This document shows, in pieces, positions 27,801 through 34,896 of a DNA stretch of 64,000 nt. The first letter of the stretch is position 1, and every line of letters starts with the position of its first letter. This DNA is from Zhengella sp020637775. Lineage in GTDB: Bacteria > Pseudomonadota > Alphaproteobacteria > Rhizobiales > Rhizobiaceae. The notes beneath the pieces are model-generated. The model was not told the origin of the DNA. It did not search any database and saw nothing but the letters and a program-made list of their open reading frames with translations. A program made the translations under genes and the position numbers. The stretch spans positions 401,880 through 465,879 of the forward strand of contig NZ_JAWKWO010000005.1 of NCBI RefSeq assembly GCF_041397485.1, given 5' to 3'.

Positions 27801-28205
27801 ATCAATGGTTTCCAAAAGCGCAGAAAGCTGTGGCGTCAACGATGCAGGAGTTCGATAGATCGAGAGATCCTGCAGCATTTCATCCGAATATGCGAAAGGC
27901 CATTCCTGCGCGGCTTCCTCGACAAAGAAATCGAAAGGATTGTAGACCGTCATGTCGGCAACAAGGTCGACTTCGATCTTCAGTTCCGTGACGGGATCGG
28001 GAAAGACGAAGCGGGCAAGCCAGTTTCCGTACGGGTCTTGCTGGTGATTGACGAAATATCCAGAGGGCGAGATCTTGAGCGAATGCGAAATGACCCTGGT
28101 CCGGCCATGCGGTGCCGGTCTCAGCCGGATGATCTGCGGCTGAAGCGTGACCGGACGGTCATATTTGTAGTGGGTAAGATGATAAAGCTGAGCCTTGATG
28201 GACAT
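24846..28205 (-). CDS. Large transglutaminase / DUF2126 protein
   Basis: 1119 residues. The N-terminal ~290 residues hold a transglutaminase core: Cys in 'GSCRDSSWLLVEVLRNLG', His in 'TDLHAWAEVYLPGAGW', Asp in 'GLDPTSGLLTGESHIPL'. The rest is the DUF2126 region ('GEPTFVSIDDFESEEWNTAA', 'GQGKWYPGETLPRWTFSLFW', 'HTGTGGGNHVVVGGATP'), related to glutamine-synthetase-like or amidoligase folds by published prediction. It is the first gene of the operon. Its upstream region carries repeated GCAAACGAAC motifs. Proteasome-like peptidase genes often found with this cluster are absent from this locus. Confidence 0.9.
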   Translation of the reverse strand: MSIKAQLYHLTHYKYDRPVTLQPQIIRLRPAPHGRTRVISHSLKISPSGYFVNHQQDPYGNWLARFVFPDPVTELKIEVDLVADMTVYNPFDFFVEEAAQEWPFAYSDEMLQDLSIYRTPASLTPQLSALLETIDRSPKGTVDFIVDLNRRISEKVEYLIRMEPGVQTPEETLEKGSGSCRDSSWLLVEVLRNLGFATRFVSGYLIQLKPDLVALDGPPGTDHDFTDLHAWAEVYLPGAGWIGLDPTSGLLTGESHIPLAATPHFANAAPISGGYSSAGAPQVEFSFDMHVTRVSEHPRITKPFPEDSWKALDALGDKIDKALEEGDVRLTMGGEPTFVSIDDFESEEWNTAAVGPQKRGLADTLIRRLRGRFAPGGLLHYGQGKWYPGETLPRWTFSLFWRRDGKPVWKNASLIAGEHEDGKVDAADAARLLTTIAETLAVNTQNVVPAFEDPAEWILKEANLPENVTPANSKLKDREERHRIAKVFERGLTTPSGYVLPVQRWQSKSVESRRWRSEHWKPKRGHVFLVPGDSPVGYRLPLGSLPYIPPSQYPYVNIADPTEEKGELPDTEIEEGKEESASDDKPHPQERASFTPGGDVQNVIEQELGNVNDQVRTAIAVEPRDGRLCVFIPPVERVEDYLELLAAVEHAAEKEKLRVHIEGYAPPHDPRMNVIRVAPDPGVIEVNIHPASSWQECVSITEGVYEEARQSRLGADKFMIDGRHTGTGGGNHVVVGGATPMDSPFLRRPDLLRSLILHWQRHPSLSYLFSGLFIGPTSQAPRIDEARHDSLYELEIALAQIPHPSEGEPPLPWLTDRLLRNLLTDVTGNTHRSEICIDKLYSPDGPTGRLGLVEFRGFEMPPDPLMSLAQQLMLRALIARFWKSPATGNFTRWGTTLLDRFMLPHYVWEDFMDVLDDLKTHGFAMRPEWYEAQAEFRFPFCGEVDYEGVHLELHQALEPWHVLGETGAIGGTARYTDSSTERLQVKLTAADTERYVVTCNNRTVPLTKTGTNSVSVGGVRYKAWQPAMALHPVIPVQAPLTFDIFDSWTKHVIGGCVYHVAHPGGRNYETFPVNANEAEARRLARFEHSGHTPDADMPTSERMHPEFPLTLDLRRMAGI

Positions 28206-28552
28206 GGGTTGATGCGCTTCCCTTCAAAGTACAAGCTATCCATCTTTGCTCGCACGGCACAATCCCTGATCGTCGATTTATCTTTCAACTCGCTTGGACA
28301 ATGTCCGATTGGCAGTTCGCCTGTTAACTCTCACTCGACGAACTCAGCAAACGAACCATCTTTCCCGCGGCTGTCAGCGATCCAGTAGAAGCGCCGCTGA
28401 CGAACTCCGAAGGAAACAGCCCTTCGCAGCCTTTCGATGTGCCAAAATAAGCCGAAAGTCACCTTTCGACCCTGTTGGCCGTTCGTTTGCACCGCAGCAA
28501 ACGAACGCTTCCCGCCCTAATTGGACCTTTGATCTTTTCTATTGAATGGCGG
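28206..28552. other. Non-coding upstream region of the transglutaminase/ATP-grasp operon
   Basis: No convincing gene. The stretch holds three copies of GCAAACGAAC (direct at 28347 and 28497, inverted at 28481) and a smaller palindrome CGAAAG-TCAC-CTTTCG at 28453-28468. It must contain the promoter of the leftward operon, but no clear -35/-10 pair was seen. Confidence 0.5.
28481..28506. repeat. Hairpin repeat, copy 3 (GTTCGTTTGC-N6-GCAAACGAAC)
   Basis: A perfect 10-bp inverted repeat with a 6-base spacer (ACCGCA). The flanks match copy 2 at 18256: both begin GGCCG and are followed by CGCTTC. It lies on the 3' side of the minus-strand recombinase-element fragment at 28650-28780, the same relation as copy 2. 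Confidence 0.6.
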
Positions 28553-28649
28553 TTATCGGGGAGTTTGATCTAGCTCACGAACGTCCGAAATAAGGGCGCA
28601 AAGCGGTCGTCCACCCCTTGTCTGATTTAAGACACGGAGGCCCGTCAGC

Positions 28650-28780
28650 GTGACTTTTCTGCCCACTCGATCTGGGTTCAGCACGCGCGCGAGTGTCACC
28701 TTCTGCCAGTAGCTGCCATCGAGGATAGCTTCAACGATGTCGGGTGCAAGCAGCGTGAAGCGCATCAAGTGAGTCATGTG
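28650..28780 (-). pseudogene. Fragment of the recombinase-associated small HTH protein
   Basis: About 42 residues are recognisable, from 'MTHLMRFTLLAPDIVEAIL' to 'VTLARVLNPDRVGRKV', matching the C-terminal half of the intact protein at 29822-30211. The N-terminal half is replaced by unrelated sequence. It is the third copy of this module in the window and the most degraded. Confidence 0.6.
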
Positions 28781-28926
28781 GGCGGAAAGTGCAGGCCCAG
28801 CGCCTTGTCCGGCTTTCCATTGGACTTGCTCGCCTCTGCGGCGCGCGTGGCCGGTGTATCTCCTTTCGACCGCGGCGCCTCGTGCCGGCATTGACGACAG
28901 GGCCATGATTCCACACGATCCGTTCA

Positions 28927-29787
28927 ATGGAGAGACCCTGCTTGTTTTCGTTCAATGAATTTCTGTCAAAACTAGGTTTCGACCTTAAGCGCACGCGACT
29001 CGTGCGACATGACAACCGCAGTATGGCAGCATGGCGAAGCGGTGGTTTCCAGAAATTCGGATGCTTCGCGAGTTTCCAGAAGCGCAGCCCCTCACCGTAT
29101 TCCGAAGCCCAATTGGCCTGTCACTTCATCCCCGGACCGGTTCTGGCTGATGGCGATGCAACGGCACTATTCCTTGGCATCACCAGGATCAATGACCGAT
29201 GGGATTGGGACGGTTTGCGTCTGCCGGTATTGCAGGACCCAGAGATCATCGAAACGGAGCGCGAACGGGACGACCTGCATGCGTTCGACCTGGAATGGTT
29301 GCAGGCTGGCCAGGAATATTCCGAGCGCATCCTCATCCGATGGGGACTGCCATCATCGGCCCGTGCCTGGTCGCAGTGGGCTGGCAGGCAAACCAAGGAA
29401 ATCCTCGAACTCAGGCTTGATCGCCGTGAGCCACCCTTTCCTGGGTTTTCGCGTTTCATGAGCGCTATCGTGGATGTGCCCCTGCTTCCGCAGGCATGGA
29501 AATCCGCACTCTCGTCCGTGCGCAGCGTATACCTTCTCGTTTCGGAAAATGGCGAGCAATACGTGGGTTCGGCAACAGGACAGGACGGCTTGCTCGGGCG
29601 TTGGCTGATCTACGCTGCCAATGGCCATGGTGGAAACGTCATGCTGCGCCAGCGCGGACACCGTGATTACACGGTTTCCATCCTTGAGGTCGCCTCACCC
29701 GATATGTCCCGCGATGACATCCTTGCCCGCGAAACGCTATGGAAGGAGAAACTTAGGGCCCGGGCGCACGGGTTGAACCAGAACTGA
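28927..29787 (+). CDS. GIY-YIG nuclease-domain protein
   Basis: 286 residues. The C-terminal third (about residues 195-275) is a GIY-YIG domain: 'SVYLLVSENGEQYVGSATG' carries the two tyrosine motifs, 'GLLGRWLIYA' the catalytic arginine and 'ARETLWKEKL' the glutamate. The N-terminal ~190 residues contain no fold I recognise. ATG 28927 is the only in-frame ATG near the start of similarity; a TTG at 28942 is an alternative. It lies between two copies of the recombinase-associated HTH module and just outside the intact element, so it is probably cargo. A restriction-like or stress nuclease role is possible. Confidence 0.75.
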   Translation: MERPCLFSFNEFLSKLGFDLKRTRLVRHDNRSMAAWRSGGFQKFGCFASFQKRSPSPYSEAQLACHFIPGPVLADGDATALFLGITRINDRWDWDGLRLPVLQDPEIIETERERDDLHAFDLEWLQAGQEYSERILIRWGLPSSARAWSQWAGRQTKEILELRLDRREPPFPGFSRFMSAIVDVPLLPQAWKSALSSVRSVYLLVSENGEQYVGSATGQDGLLGRWLIYAANGHGGNVMLRQRGHRDYTVSILEVASPDMSRDDILARETLWKEKLRARAHGLNQN

Positions 29788-29821
29788 GCAGAAAACCGAG
29801 GCGGATCGGCGGATAGACGGC

Positions 29822-30211
29822 TCAAAGTATTTTTCCATGAAATTGTGGCTCCTGCTCTGCCCACTCCACCGGAAACGGCTCCAACAGCCGCGCCAACGTC
29901 ACCTCCGGCCCCTGCCCACCGTCCAGGATCGCCTCGACGATGTCGGGCGCCAGCAGGGTCAGGCGCAGGATGCGGCTGATGTAGGATGGGTTGATCTTCT
30001 CGGCGCGAGCGATGTCCTTGATCGTGGTGACCTCGCCGGATTCGAGCATCCGGTTCCAGCGGTGGGCGCGGGCGATTGCCTTGACGAGCGTGCTGTCAAT
30101 GCGAGGGCTGTTGTATCCTGTCGCACCGTCCGGCCCGATGATCCGCTTGCCGCTGCCATGCCGGGTCGTGGCAAAGGGGACTCGGACCGCAATGTGTTGA
30201 CCTGTATTCAC
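29822..30211 (-). CDS. Recombinase-associated small HTH protein
   Basis: 129 residues starting with GTG at 30211, which overlaps the recombinase stop (GTGA). The middle reads 'GEVTTIKDIARAEKINPSYISRILRLTLL' in pieces, a helix-turn-helix, followed by 'APDIVEAILDG'. This protein type regularly follows DUF2924 and a large serine recombinase in alphaproteobacterial elements; its role is not defined but it may be a directionality or control factor. Two truncated relatives lie at 18289 and 28650. Confidence 0.75.
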   Translation of the reverse strand: MNTGQHIAVRVPFATTRHGSGKRIIGPDGATGYNSPRIDSTLVKAIARAHRWNRMLESGEVTTIKDIARAEKINPSYISRILRLTLLAPDIVEAILDGGQGPEVTLARLLEPFPVEWAEQEPQFHGKIL

Positions 30212-31515
30212 GCGGCCACGCTCCCCGCTGATGTGAGTTCGCGGGCAAGGCCGGGCAGGCCGTCGGCACGAAGGCGGATGTCGAGTTCATTCTCGAGGAT
30301 GGTGACGCGCTCGACCAGCAGGTGGACGATGCGTGCCTGCTCGGCCGGGAAGAGTTCATCCCACAACGGATCGAGTTGCATCAGGGCATCGCGAACGTCA
30401 GCCTCGCTCATTCCTGTCTCTTCCCGCCGCACGGCCCGCCAGGTCCCCGCAACGACTTCCGGCTGGCGAAACACGGTGCGGAGCTGGTCGATGACGGCTT
30501 CCTCGATCCGGGCTGCCGGTACCCGACCGATGGAACAGGCCCCTGCCCCGTGCTTCAGGACGGACTGGCTCACGTAGTACCGATAAAGCTTTCCATCCTT
30601 GCGGGTGTGGGTGGGCGAGAAGGCGGCGCCATCCGGTCCGAAGAGCAGGCCTTTCAGCAGGGCCGGTGTCTGGGACCGCGTATTGGCGGCCCGCGAGCGT
30701 GGGCTTTGTTTGAGGATGGACTGGACCTTGTCCCACAGATCGCGGGAGATGATCGCATCGTGCTGGCCGGGATAGATCCTGCCCTTGTGACGGATATCCC
30801 CGACAAGGATCGGGTTGTTCAGCAGACGATAGAGATAGCCCTTGGAGATCAGGCCGCCCTGGCGGGTTTGGACGGCCTGCTTTCGCAGTTCGCGGGCCAG
30901 CAGGGTTGCCGATCCGAGTTCCACGAAGCGTTCAAAGATGGCGCGAACCTGTTTCGCATCGTCCGGCACCACGACCAGCTTGCGCTCCTGCGCCTTGTAG
31001 CCGAAGGGTGGGACGCCTCCCATCCACATGCCCTTGGCCTTGGAGGCTGCGACCTTGTCGCGGATGCGTTCAGCGGTGACCTCGCGCTCGAACTGGGCGA
31101 AGGACAACAGGATGTTGAGCGTCAGCCGGCCCATGGAATTGGTGGTATTGAAGGCCTGGGTGACGGAGACGAAGGTCACGCCGTTTCGATCGAACAGGTC
31201 GACCAGCCGGGCAAAGTCGGCCAATGAGCGCGAGAGCCTGTCAATCTTGTAGACCACAACCACATCGACGAGCCCGGCCTCGATGTCGTCCATCAGGCGC
31301 TTCAGGCCCGGCCGCTCCAGCGTGCCGCCGGAATGCCCGCCGTCGTCATAGTGATCGCGGACGCGAACCCAGCCTTCCGCCTTCTGGCTGGCGATGAACG
31401 CCTCGCAGGCTTCGCGCTGGGCATGGAGGCTGTTGAATTCCTGCTCGAGCCCCTCTTCGGAGGATTTGCGCGTGTAGATCGCCGCGCGGCGCTTGATGAC
31501 CGGAGACGGATTCAT
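30208..31515 (-). CDS. Large serine recombinase
   Basis: 435 residues from the ATG at 31515, which has AGGAGG upstream; longer in-frame starts would run through DUF2924. The resolvase domain has 'RAAIYTRKSSEEG' (catalytic Ser region), 'YKIDRLSRSLADFARLVDLF' and 'QFEREVTAERIRDKV'. The recombinase domain ('GGVPPFGYKAQ', 'LLNNPILVGDIRHKG') and a C-terminal region follow. It lacks an obvious zinc-ribbon cysteine cluster, as in several members of this alphaproteobacterial subgroup. It should integrate or excise the element by site-specific recombination. It overlaps both neighbours by four bases. Confidence 0.9.
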   Translation of the reverse strand: MNPSPVIKRRAAIYTRKSSEEGLEQEFNSLHAQREACEAFIASQKAEGWVRVRDHYDDGGHSGGTLERPGLKRLMDDIEAGLVDVVVVYKIDRLSRSLADFARLVDLFDRNGVTFVSVTQAFNTTNSMGRLTLNILLSFAQFEREVTAERIRDKVAASKAKGMWMGGVPPFGYKAQERKLVVVPDDAKQVRAIFERFVELGSATLLARELRKQAVQTRQGGLISKGYLYRLLNNPILVGDIRHKGRIYPGQHDAIISRDLWDKVQSILKQSPRSRAANTRSQTPALLKGLLFGPDGAAFSPTHTRKDGKLYRYYVSQSVLKHGAGACSIGRVPAARIEEAVIDQLRTVFRQPEVVAGTWRAVRREETGMSEADVRDALMQLDPLWDELFPAEQARIVHLLVERVTILENELDIRLRADGLPGLARELTSAGSVAA

Positions 31516-32006
31516 ACACCCCTCCTTCCGCCGTTCAGTCCGAAAAATGTCCATCCGTTCCAGCGCGTGCCGGTGATCGCCCGCGCAATGGCCGACAGCG
31601 ACTGGTACGCCCTGCCCTGCCATTCGAAACCATCCGTTAGGACGGTGACAGTGTGCTCCACGCCTTTCCATTCCCGGATGAGCTTCGTTCCCGCAATCGG
31701 CTTGCGGTCATGGCGCAGGCGACGGGTGGCGATGTTACCGCCATCGACCTGTTCGCCGAGGGCCTGCAGGCGCTTGACCGTTTCGGGCTTCAAACCGCCG
31801 AATACCAGTTCCTGGATGCGCCAGGCCAGCCGGCTTTCCAGGAATGACCGGTTCCACGGGGGCGGTTCGTTTCCTATGATGTGGCGCCATTGCTGCTTCA
31901 GCTCTGCCGTGGTCATGGACTTCAGAGCCGCCACGCGGGCGAGCACGGTCGGGTCGTCGTAACGATGACGCTGATCTGGCTTGTTGGGGAGAGACGCATT
32001 TGTCAA
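31512..32006 (-). CDS. DUF2924 protein
   Basis: 164 residues if the TTG at 32006 is used. That start overlaps the previous stop by four bases (TTGA), exactly like the other junctions in this operon, and GGCAGG lies nine bases upstream. An ATG at 32069 would give 185 residues but would overlap the upstream gene by 67 bases. Motifs are 'MTTAELKQQWRHIIGNEPPP', 'SRLAWRIQELVFGGL' and a C-terminal 'VLTDGFEWQGRAYQSLSAIA' followed by 'ITGTRWNGWTFFGL'. The last part resembles a small DNA-binding fold. DUF2924 is a constant partner of this recombinase type. Confidence 0.82.
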   Translation of the reverse strand: MTNASLPNKPDQRHRYDDPTVLARVAALKSMTTAELKQQWRHIIGNEPPPWNRSFLESRLAWRIQELVFGGLKPETVKRLQALGEQVDGGNIATRRLRHDRKPIAGTKLIREWKGVEHTVTVLTDGFEWQGRAYQSLSAIARAITGTRWNGWTFFGLNGGRRGV

Positions 32007-32197
32007 AGTGTACCTGCCTTTCGGTTGGTCCGACTGACGCTCTGTCCGGAGCGGAAGTCCACTCGACATTCGCGATCCTCACCGAATTCGACGCTTGACT
32101 GGCGGGCATGAAGACGAACCATGCCGGCGGAAAGGATGCGAGCCACTTCGCCGAGGCGTTCGCTGGTCGTCATGCGGTTCGGGGCGAGCGGGTTCAT
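32003..32197 (-). CDS. Small element-encoded protein
   Basis: 64 residues, starting at the ATG at 32197 that overlaps the primase stop (ATGA). The core 'MTTSERLGEVARILSAGMV' followed by 'RLHARQSS' recurs in elements with DUF2924 and this recombinase as far as I recall. It is predicted helical and may be a small DNA-binding or structural factor. It is believable mainly because of its two 4-nt overlap junctions. Confidence 0.65.
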   Translation of the reverse strand: MNPLAPNRMTTSERLGEVARILSAGMVRLHARQSSVEFGEDRECRVDFRSGQSVSRTNRKAGTL

Positions 32198-34482
32198 TGG
32201 GCGGCACCTCCCCTGGACCGCAGGCGGATGCCCTGCCATATCCTGCCCCGGTTCGTCCGCGCGGCCCTGAAGCCGTTAAGCCGCAAGGCTTCCCCTAAGG
32301 ACTTTGGGGAGCGGGCTTCGTGCCCTTCGCGTTCAGCCCATGCTTTCCAGCTTCCATAGAGATCGGACGACAGGGTCTCGAACGCGTGGTTGGTCTCGCA
32401 GCACGCTTCGATCCATTGGCCGATGATGTCCTCTTCACGGAAATAGGCATCGCGAGCATCGGTCACGGCGTCCGGTGGTGACAGGCCGATACGCTGCCAG
32501 TCGGCACATCCGTCAACCATCCACCGCAGGATGCCGTCCCGTTCCTGAAGGAGCCGATTGGCCAGATCCTTGTCGCGCTTGTCTGCCGGGATCGTCACCG
32601 CGAAGGGTACGATATGCAGACGGCGGCGCATCGCTTCTCCGGTCGTGCTCAGATTGGGCAGGTGATTGCCCGCAATGATCAGCTTGCAGTTCGGTCTGTA
32701 TTGGAAGAAATCGCGATGCATGAAGCGCGCGCTGATCAGTTCGCCGCCGGTGATAGCCTTGATGCGGGATTCAGCCCAATTGCGATCCGCCTCTGTCTCC
32801 GTGATCGTCACCAGGCGCGCACCCGCAAGGCCGGCCATGTCTGTCGGATGGCGATCCGAACGTGACGACATGAACGCGTCCGACGGTGCCGTGGTCGCGT
32901 AGCTTCCAAGCACCGTGGAAATCGTTGACAGGAAGACGGACTTGCCGTTCGCACCGTCGCCGTGGAGAAAGAAGAAGACCTGCTCCCTGGTCGATCCGGT
33001 CAGGCAGTAGCCGCAGACACGGGCGAGATAAGCAACAAGGCTATGGTCGCGGCCACACACCTGGTCGAGGAATGACAGCCACAATGGGTAGGCCGACCCG
33101 ACCGATGCCGCTGCGCACCGGCTCATCAGGGCATCCGGGTCCGGGTCCTGAAGGTTTCCGCTGGTCAGGTCGAGAATGCCGTCGCGTGTGTTGAGCAGCA
33201 TCTCGTCGCGATCCCAGGCCTCCGGTGCTGTTGCGATCGCCGGATCGGCAGAGACGATCGATTGGACCGCGGTGATCGTCCGGTTGCTGGCGATGCGCCT
33301 CGCGGGGCCGGATTCCAGGCCAATCGCAGCTTTCCGGCAAGCAATGCGGATTTCCTCGCGAATGGCACCAACCCGGTCGTGGACCCATTGGTGCCCATTC
33401 CAATGGCGCCAGATCCCGGAAGCGGGTACATAGCGCCAGGCGTTGCCGACTTCGCCGACAAACGATGCGGCAATCGCGTCCTCACTCCGGTCTGGCGGTT
33501 CAACCGAAGGCATCGGGGGGTGATTGATCGCGTCCACATCGAGAAGCGCTTCAAACTCCCGGCGCAATTCCGCTTCATCCCACGGCGGTCGAATCAGCGC
33601 GGCATTGTGCTCGCAGACTGCCTGCCATGCTTCCTCCATGGTGACCTTGCCCTGTCGCGCCTGGCGTATCCAGTGGCCGATGACCTTGCTCAACGCTTCG
33701 AAACGCGTGATGCCGTCAACGCCATGTTCGCGGACAGGATGAAGAAAAATTCCACCGACAGGTTTGTTCGTATTCATCCCAGTCGCCATGGGCCGGACCG
33801 GCAAGCCTTCCATCCATGGCATTGCGTCAATCTGCCGGCGTAGCGCCTTCAGGTCATGGACAAAGTCGTTGTGTTCGAGAATTCGAACCGATGTCTGCCG
33901 CCCGTGTTTGGCATGAACCGATCCCGCCACGCGGATCGGCTGATGGGCGCTGGCGAAGGCCATGTCCCCTCCGACCTTTTCGGCAATCGTCTTGCGAATG
34001 GCGCAAACAACCTTGAGGTCATCACCCGATGCGATGTCTCGAAGACGCCAGTGGAGATGGAGCTTGGCTTGTCCATCAACTGTCCGTCCGCCTGAGGCGA
34101 CGACTAGTGTCGGCTTGCCGATGTGCTGAACCAGGTGATCGCGTTTGGACGCGATGTCGCCTGCATCGATATCGACGAGGATGACAGCCATCTGCACAAT
34201 GTCGTCAGCCTTCGCCCTGCCCGGCTTGCCGACGGTGCCAGGGACGGCGAACAGACCTGCCCCGCTCGAACATGCGGATACGCCGAGACCGCTGAGGCGA
34301 TCAGCGACGTCAGGCCCACAGTTCAGGAAATCCGATCTTGCAGAAACCGGCCGACCGCCCTTCTCCGGCAAGCGGCGTACCGGCACAAAACCTTCAAGCC
34401 CGCCATAGACGACGTCGCAGAATGTCCTGATTGCTTCCGGGTCAATGAACGCGGCAGCCGCTGATGACGTTGAGATGTTCAT
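32194..34482 (-). CDS. Phage/plasmid P4-type primase-helicase (D5-like)
   Basis: 762 residues. The N-terminal ~330 residues include a primase-polymerase/RepB-like segment ('AVILVDIDAGDIASKRDHL', 'VVASGGRTVDGQAKLHLHWR', 'RVAGSVHAKHG'). The C-terminal half is an SF3/D5 helicase: Walker A 'LHGDGANGKSVFLSTI', then 'TITETEADRNWAESRIKAIT' and 'LIIAGNHLPNLSTTGEAMRRR' as Walker B' and motif C. It would start replication of the element at its own origin, for which the CATGAC repeats at 34763-34863 are a candidate. It overlaps both neighbours by four bases. Confidence 0.9.
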   Translation of the reverse strand: MNISTSSAAAAFIDPEAIRTFCDVVYGGLEGFVPVRRLPEKGGRPVSARSDFLNCGPDVADRLSGLGVSACSSGAGLFAVPGTVGKPGRAKADDIVQMAVILVDIDAGDIASKRDHLVQHIGKPTLVVASGGRTVDGQAKLHLHWRLRDIASGDDLKVVCAIRKTIAEKVGGDMAFASAHQPIRVAGSVHAKHGRQTSVRILEHNDFVHDLKALRRQIDAMPWMEGLPVRPMATGMNTNKPVGGIFLHPVREHGVDGITRFEALSKVIGHWIRQARQGKVTMEEAWQAVCEHNAALIRPPWDEAELRREFEALLDVDAINHPPMPSVEPPDRSEDAIAASFVGEVGNAWRYVPASGIWRHWNGHQWVHDRVGAIREEIRIACRKAAIGLESGPARRIASNRTITAVQSIVSADPAIATAPEAWDRDEMLLNTRDGILDLTSGNLQDPDPDALMSRCAAASVGSAYPLWLSFLDQVCGRDHSLVAYLARVCGYCLTGSTREQVFFFLHGDGANGKSVFLSTISTVLGSYATTAPSDAFMSSRSDRHPTDMAGLAGARLVTITETEADRNWAESRIKAITGGELISARFMHRDFFQYRPNCKLIIAGNHLPNLSTTGEAMRRRLHIVPFAVTIPADKRDKDLANRLLQERDGILRWMVDGCADWQRIGLSPPDAVTDARDAYFREEDIIGQWIEACCETNHAFETLSSDLYGSWKAWAEREGHEARSPKSLGEALRLNGFRAARTNRGRIWQGIRLRSRGGAAQ

Positions 34483-34694
34483 GATCCACCCTCACCGAGA
34501 AGGCGGCGCTCATGGTCCAGGACATCCTCGATGCGGTAGTGCACAGCTGCGCCAATCCGGAGCCAGGCTGGCGTCTTTCCGGCCGCGCGCATGCGCTGCA
34601 GGGTGCGTCGAGATTTGTCCCATCGCCGGGCCAGATCCCGCTCTCTGATGAGCGCCGGCAGAGCAGGTGTTGGAAATCTCGTTCTTTCTTCCAT
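34479..34694 (-). CDS. AlpA/excisionase-like HTH protein
   Basis: 71 residues. 'ALIRERDLARRWDKSRRTLQRM' followed by 'TPAWLRIGAAVHYRIEDVLD' is the MerR-like small HTH of AlpA and Xis proteins. It is the first gene of the leftward primase-recombinase operon and lies directly beside the CATGAC repeats. It may bind them as a repressor or excision factor. The ATG at 34694 has AGGAGGTGACC-like sequence upstream. Confidence 0.8.
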   Translation of the reverse strand: MEERTRFPTPALPALIRERDLARRWDKSRRTLQRMRAAGKTPAWLRIGAAVHYRIEDVLDHERRLLGEGGS

Positions 34695-34762
34695 TGGTCA
34701 CCTCCTGGTGAAGTCGATGGAAGGAAAAATATCGATTTCCCCGTGCCTTAGGGGGCGGTTAT

Positions 34763-34863
34763 CATGACAGGATATGACGCGCTTCGTGACAAGATGGCGC
34801 TTCGGGGACCGTTGGTTCGCCGGTCAAGCGCGGCTTCATGACAAAACCGCCCGCTTCATGACA
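34763..34863. repeat. Iterated CATGACA motifs (iteron-like) upstream of the primase operon
   Basis: Five direct copies of the 7-mer lie at 34763 (CATGACA), 34773 (TATGACG), 34785 (CGTGACA), 34837 (CATGACA) and 34857 (CATGACA). The last two are within a repeated GCTTCATGACAAA at 20-bp spacing and the first two are 10 bp apart, so several lie on the same face of the helix. They occupy the 202-base gap between the AlpA-like gene and the QueC-like gene. They fit either an origin bound by the primase or operator sites. Confidence 0.6.
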
Positions 34864-34896
34864 AAGCACTTGGATGCCGCCAGACGGCGAAACGAA

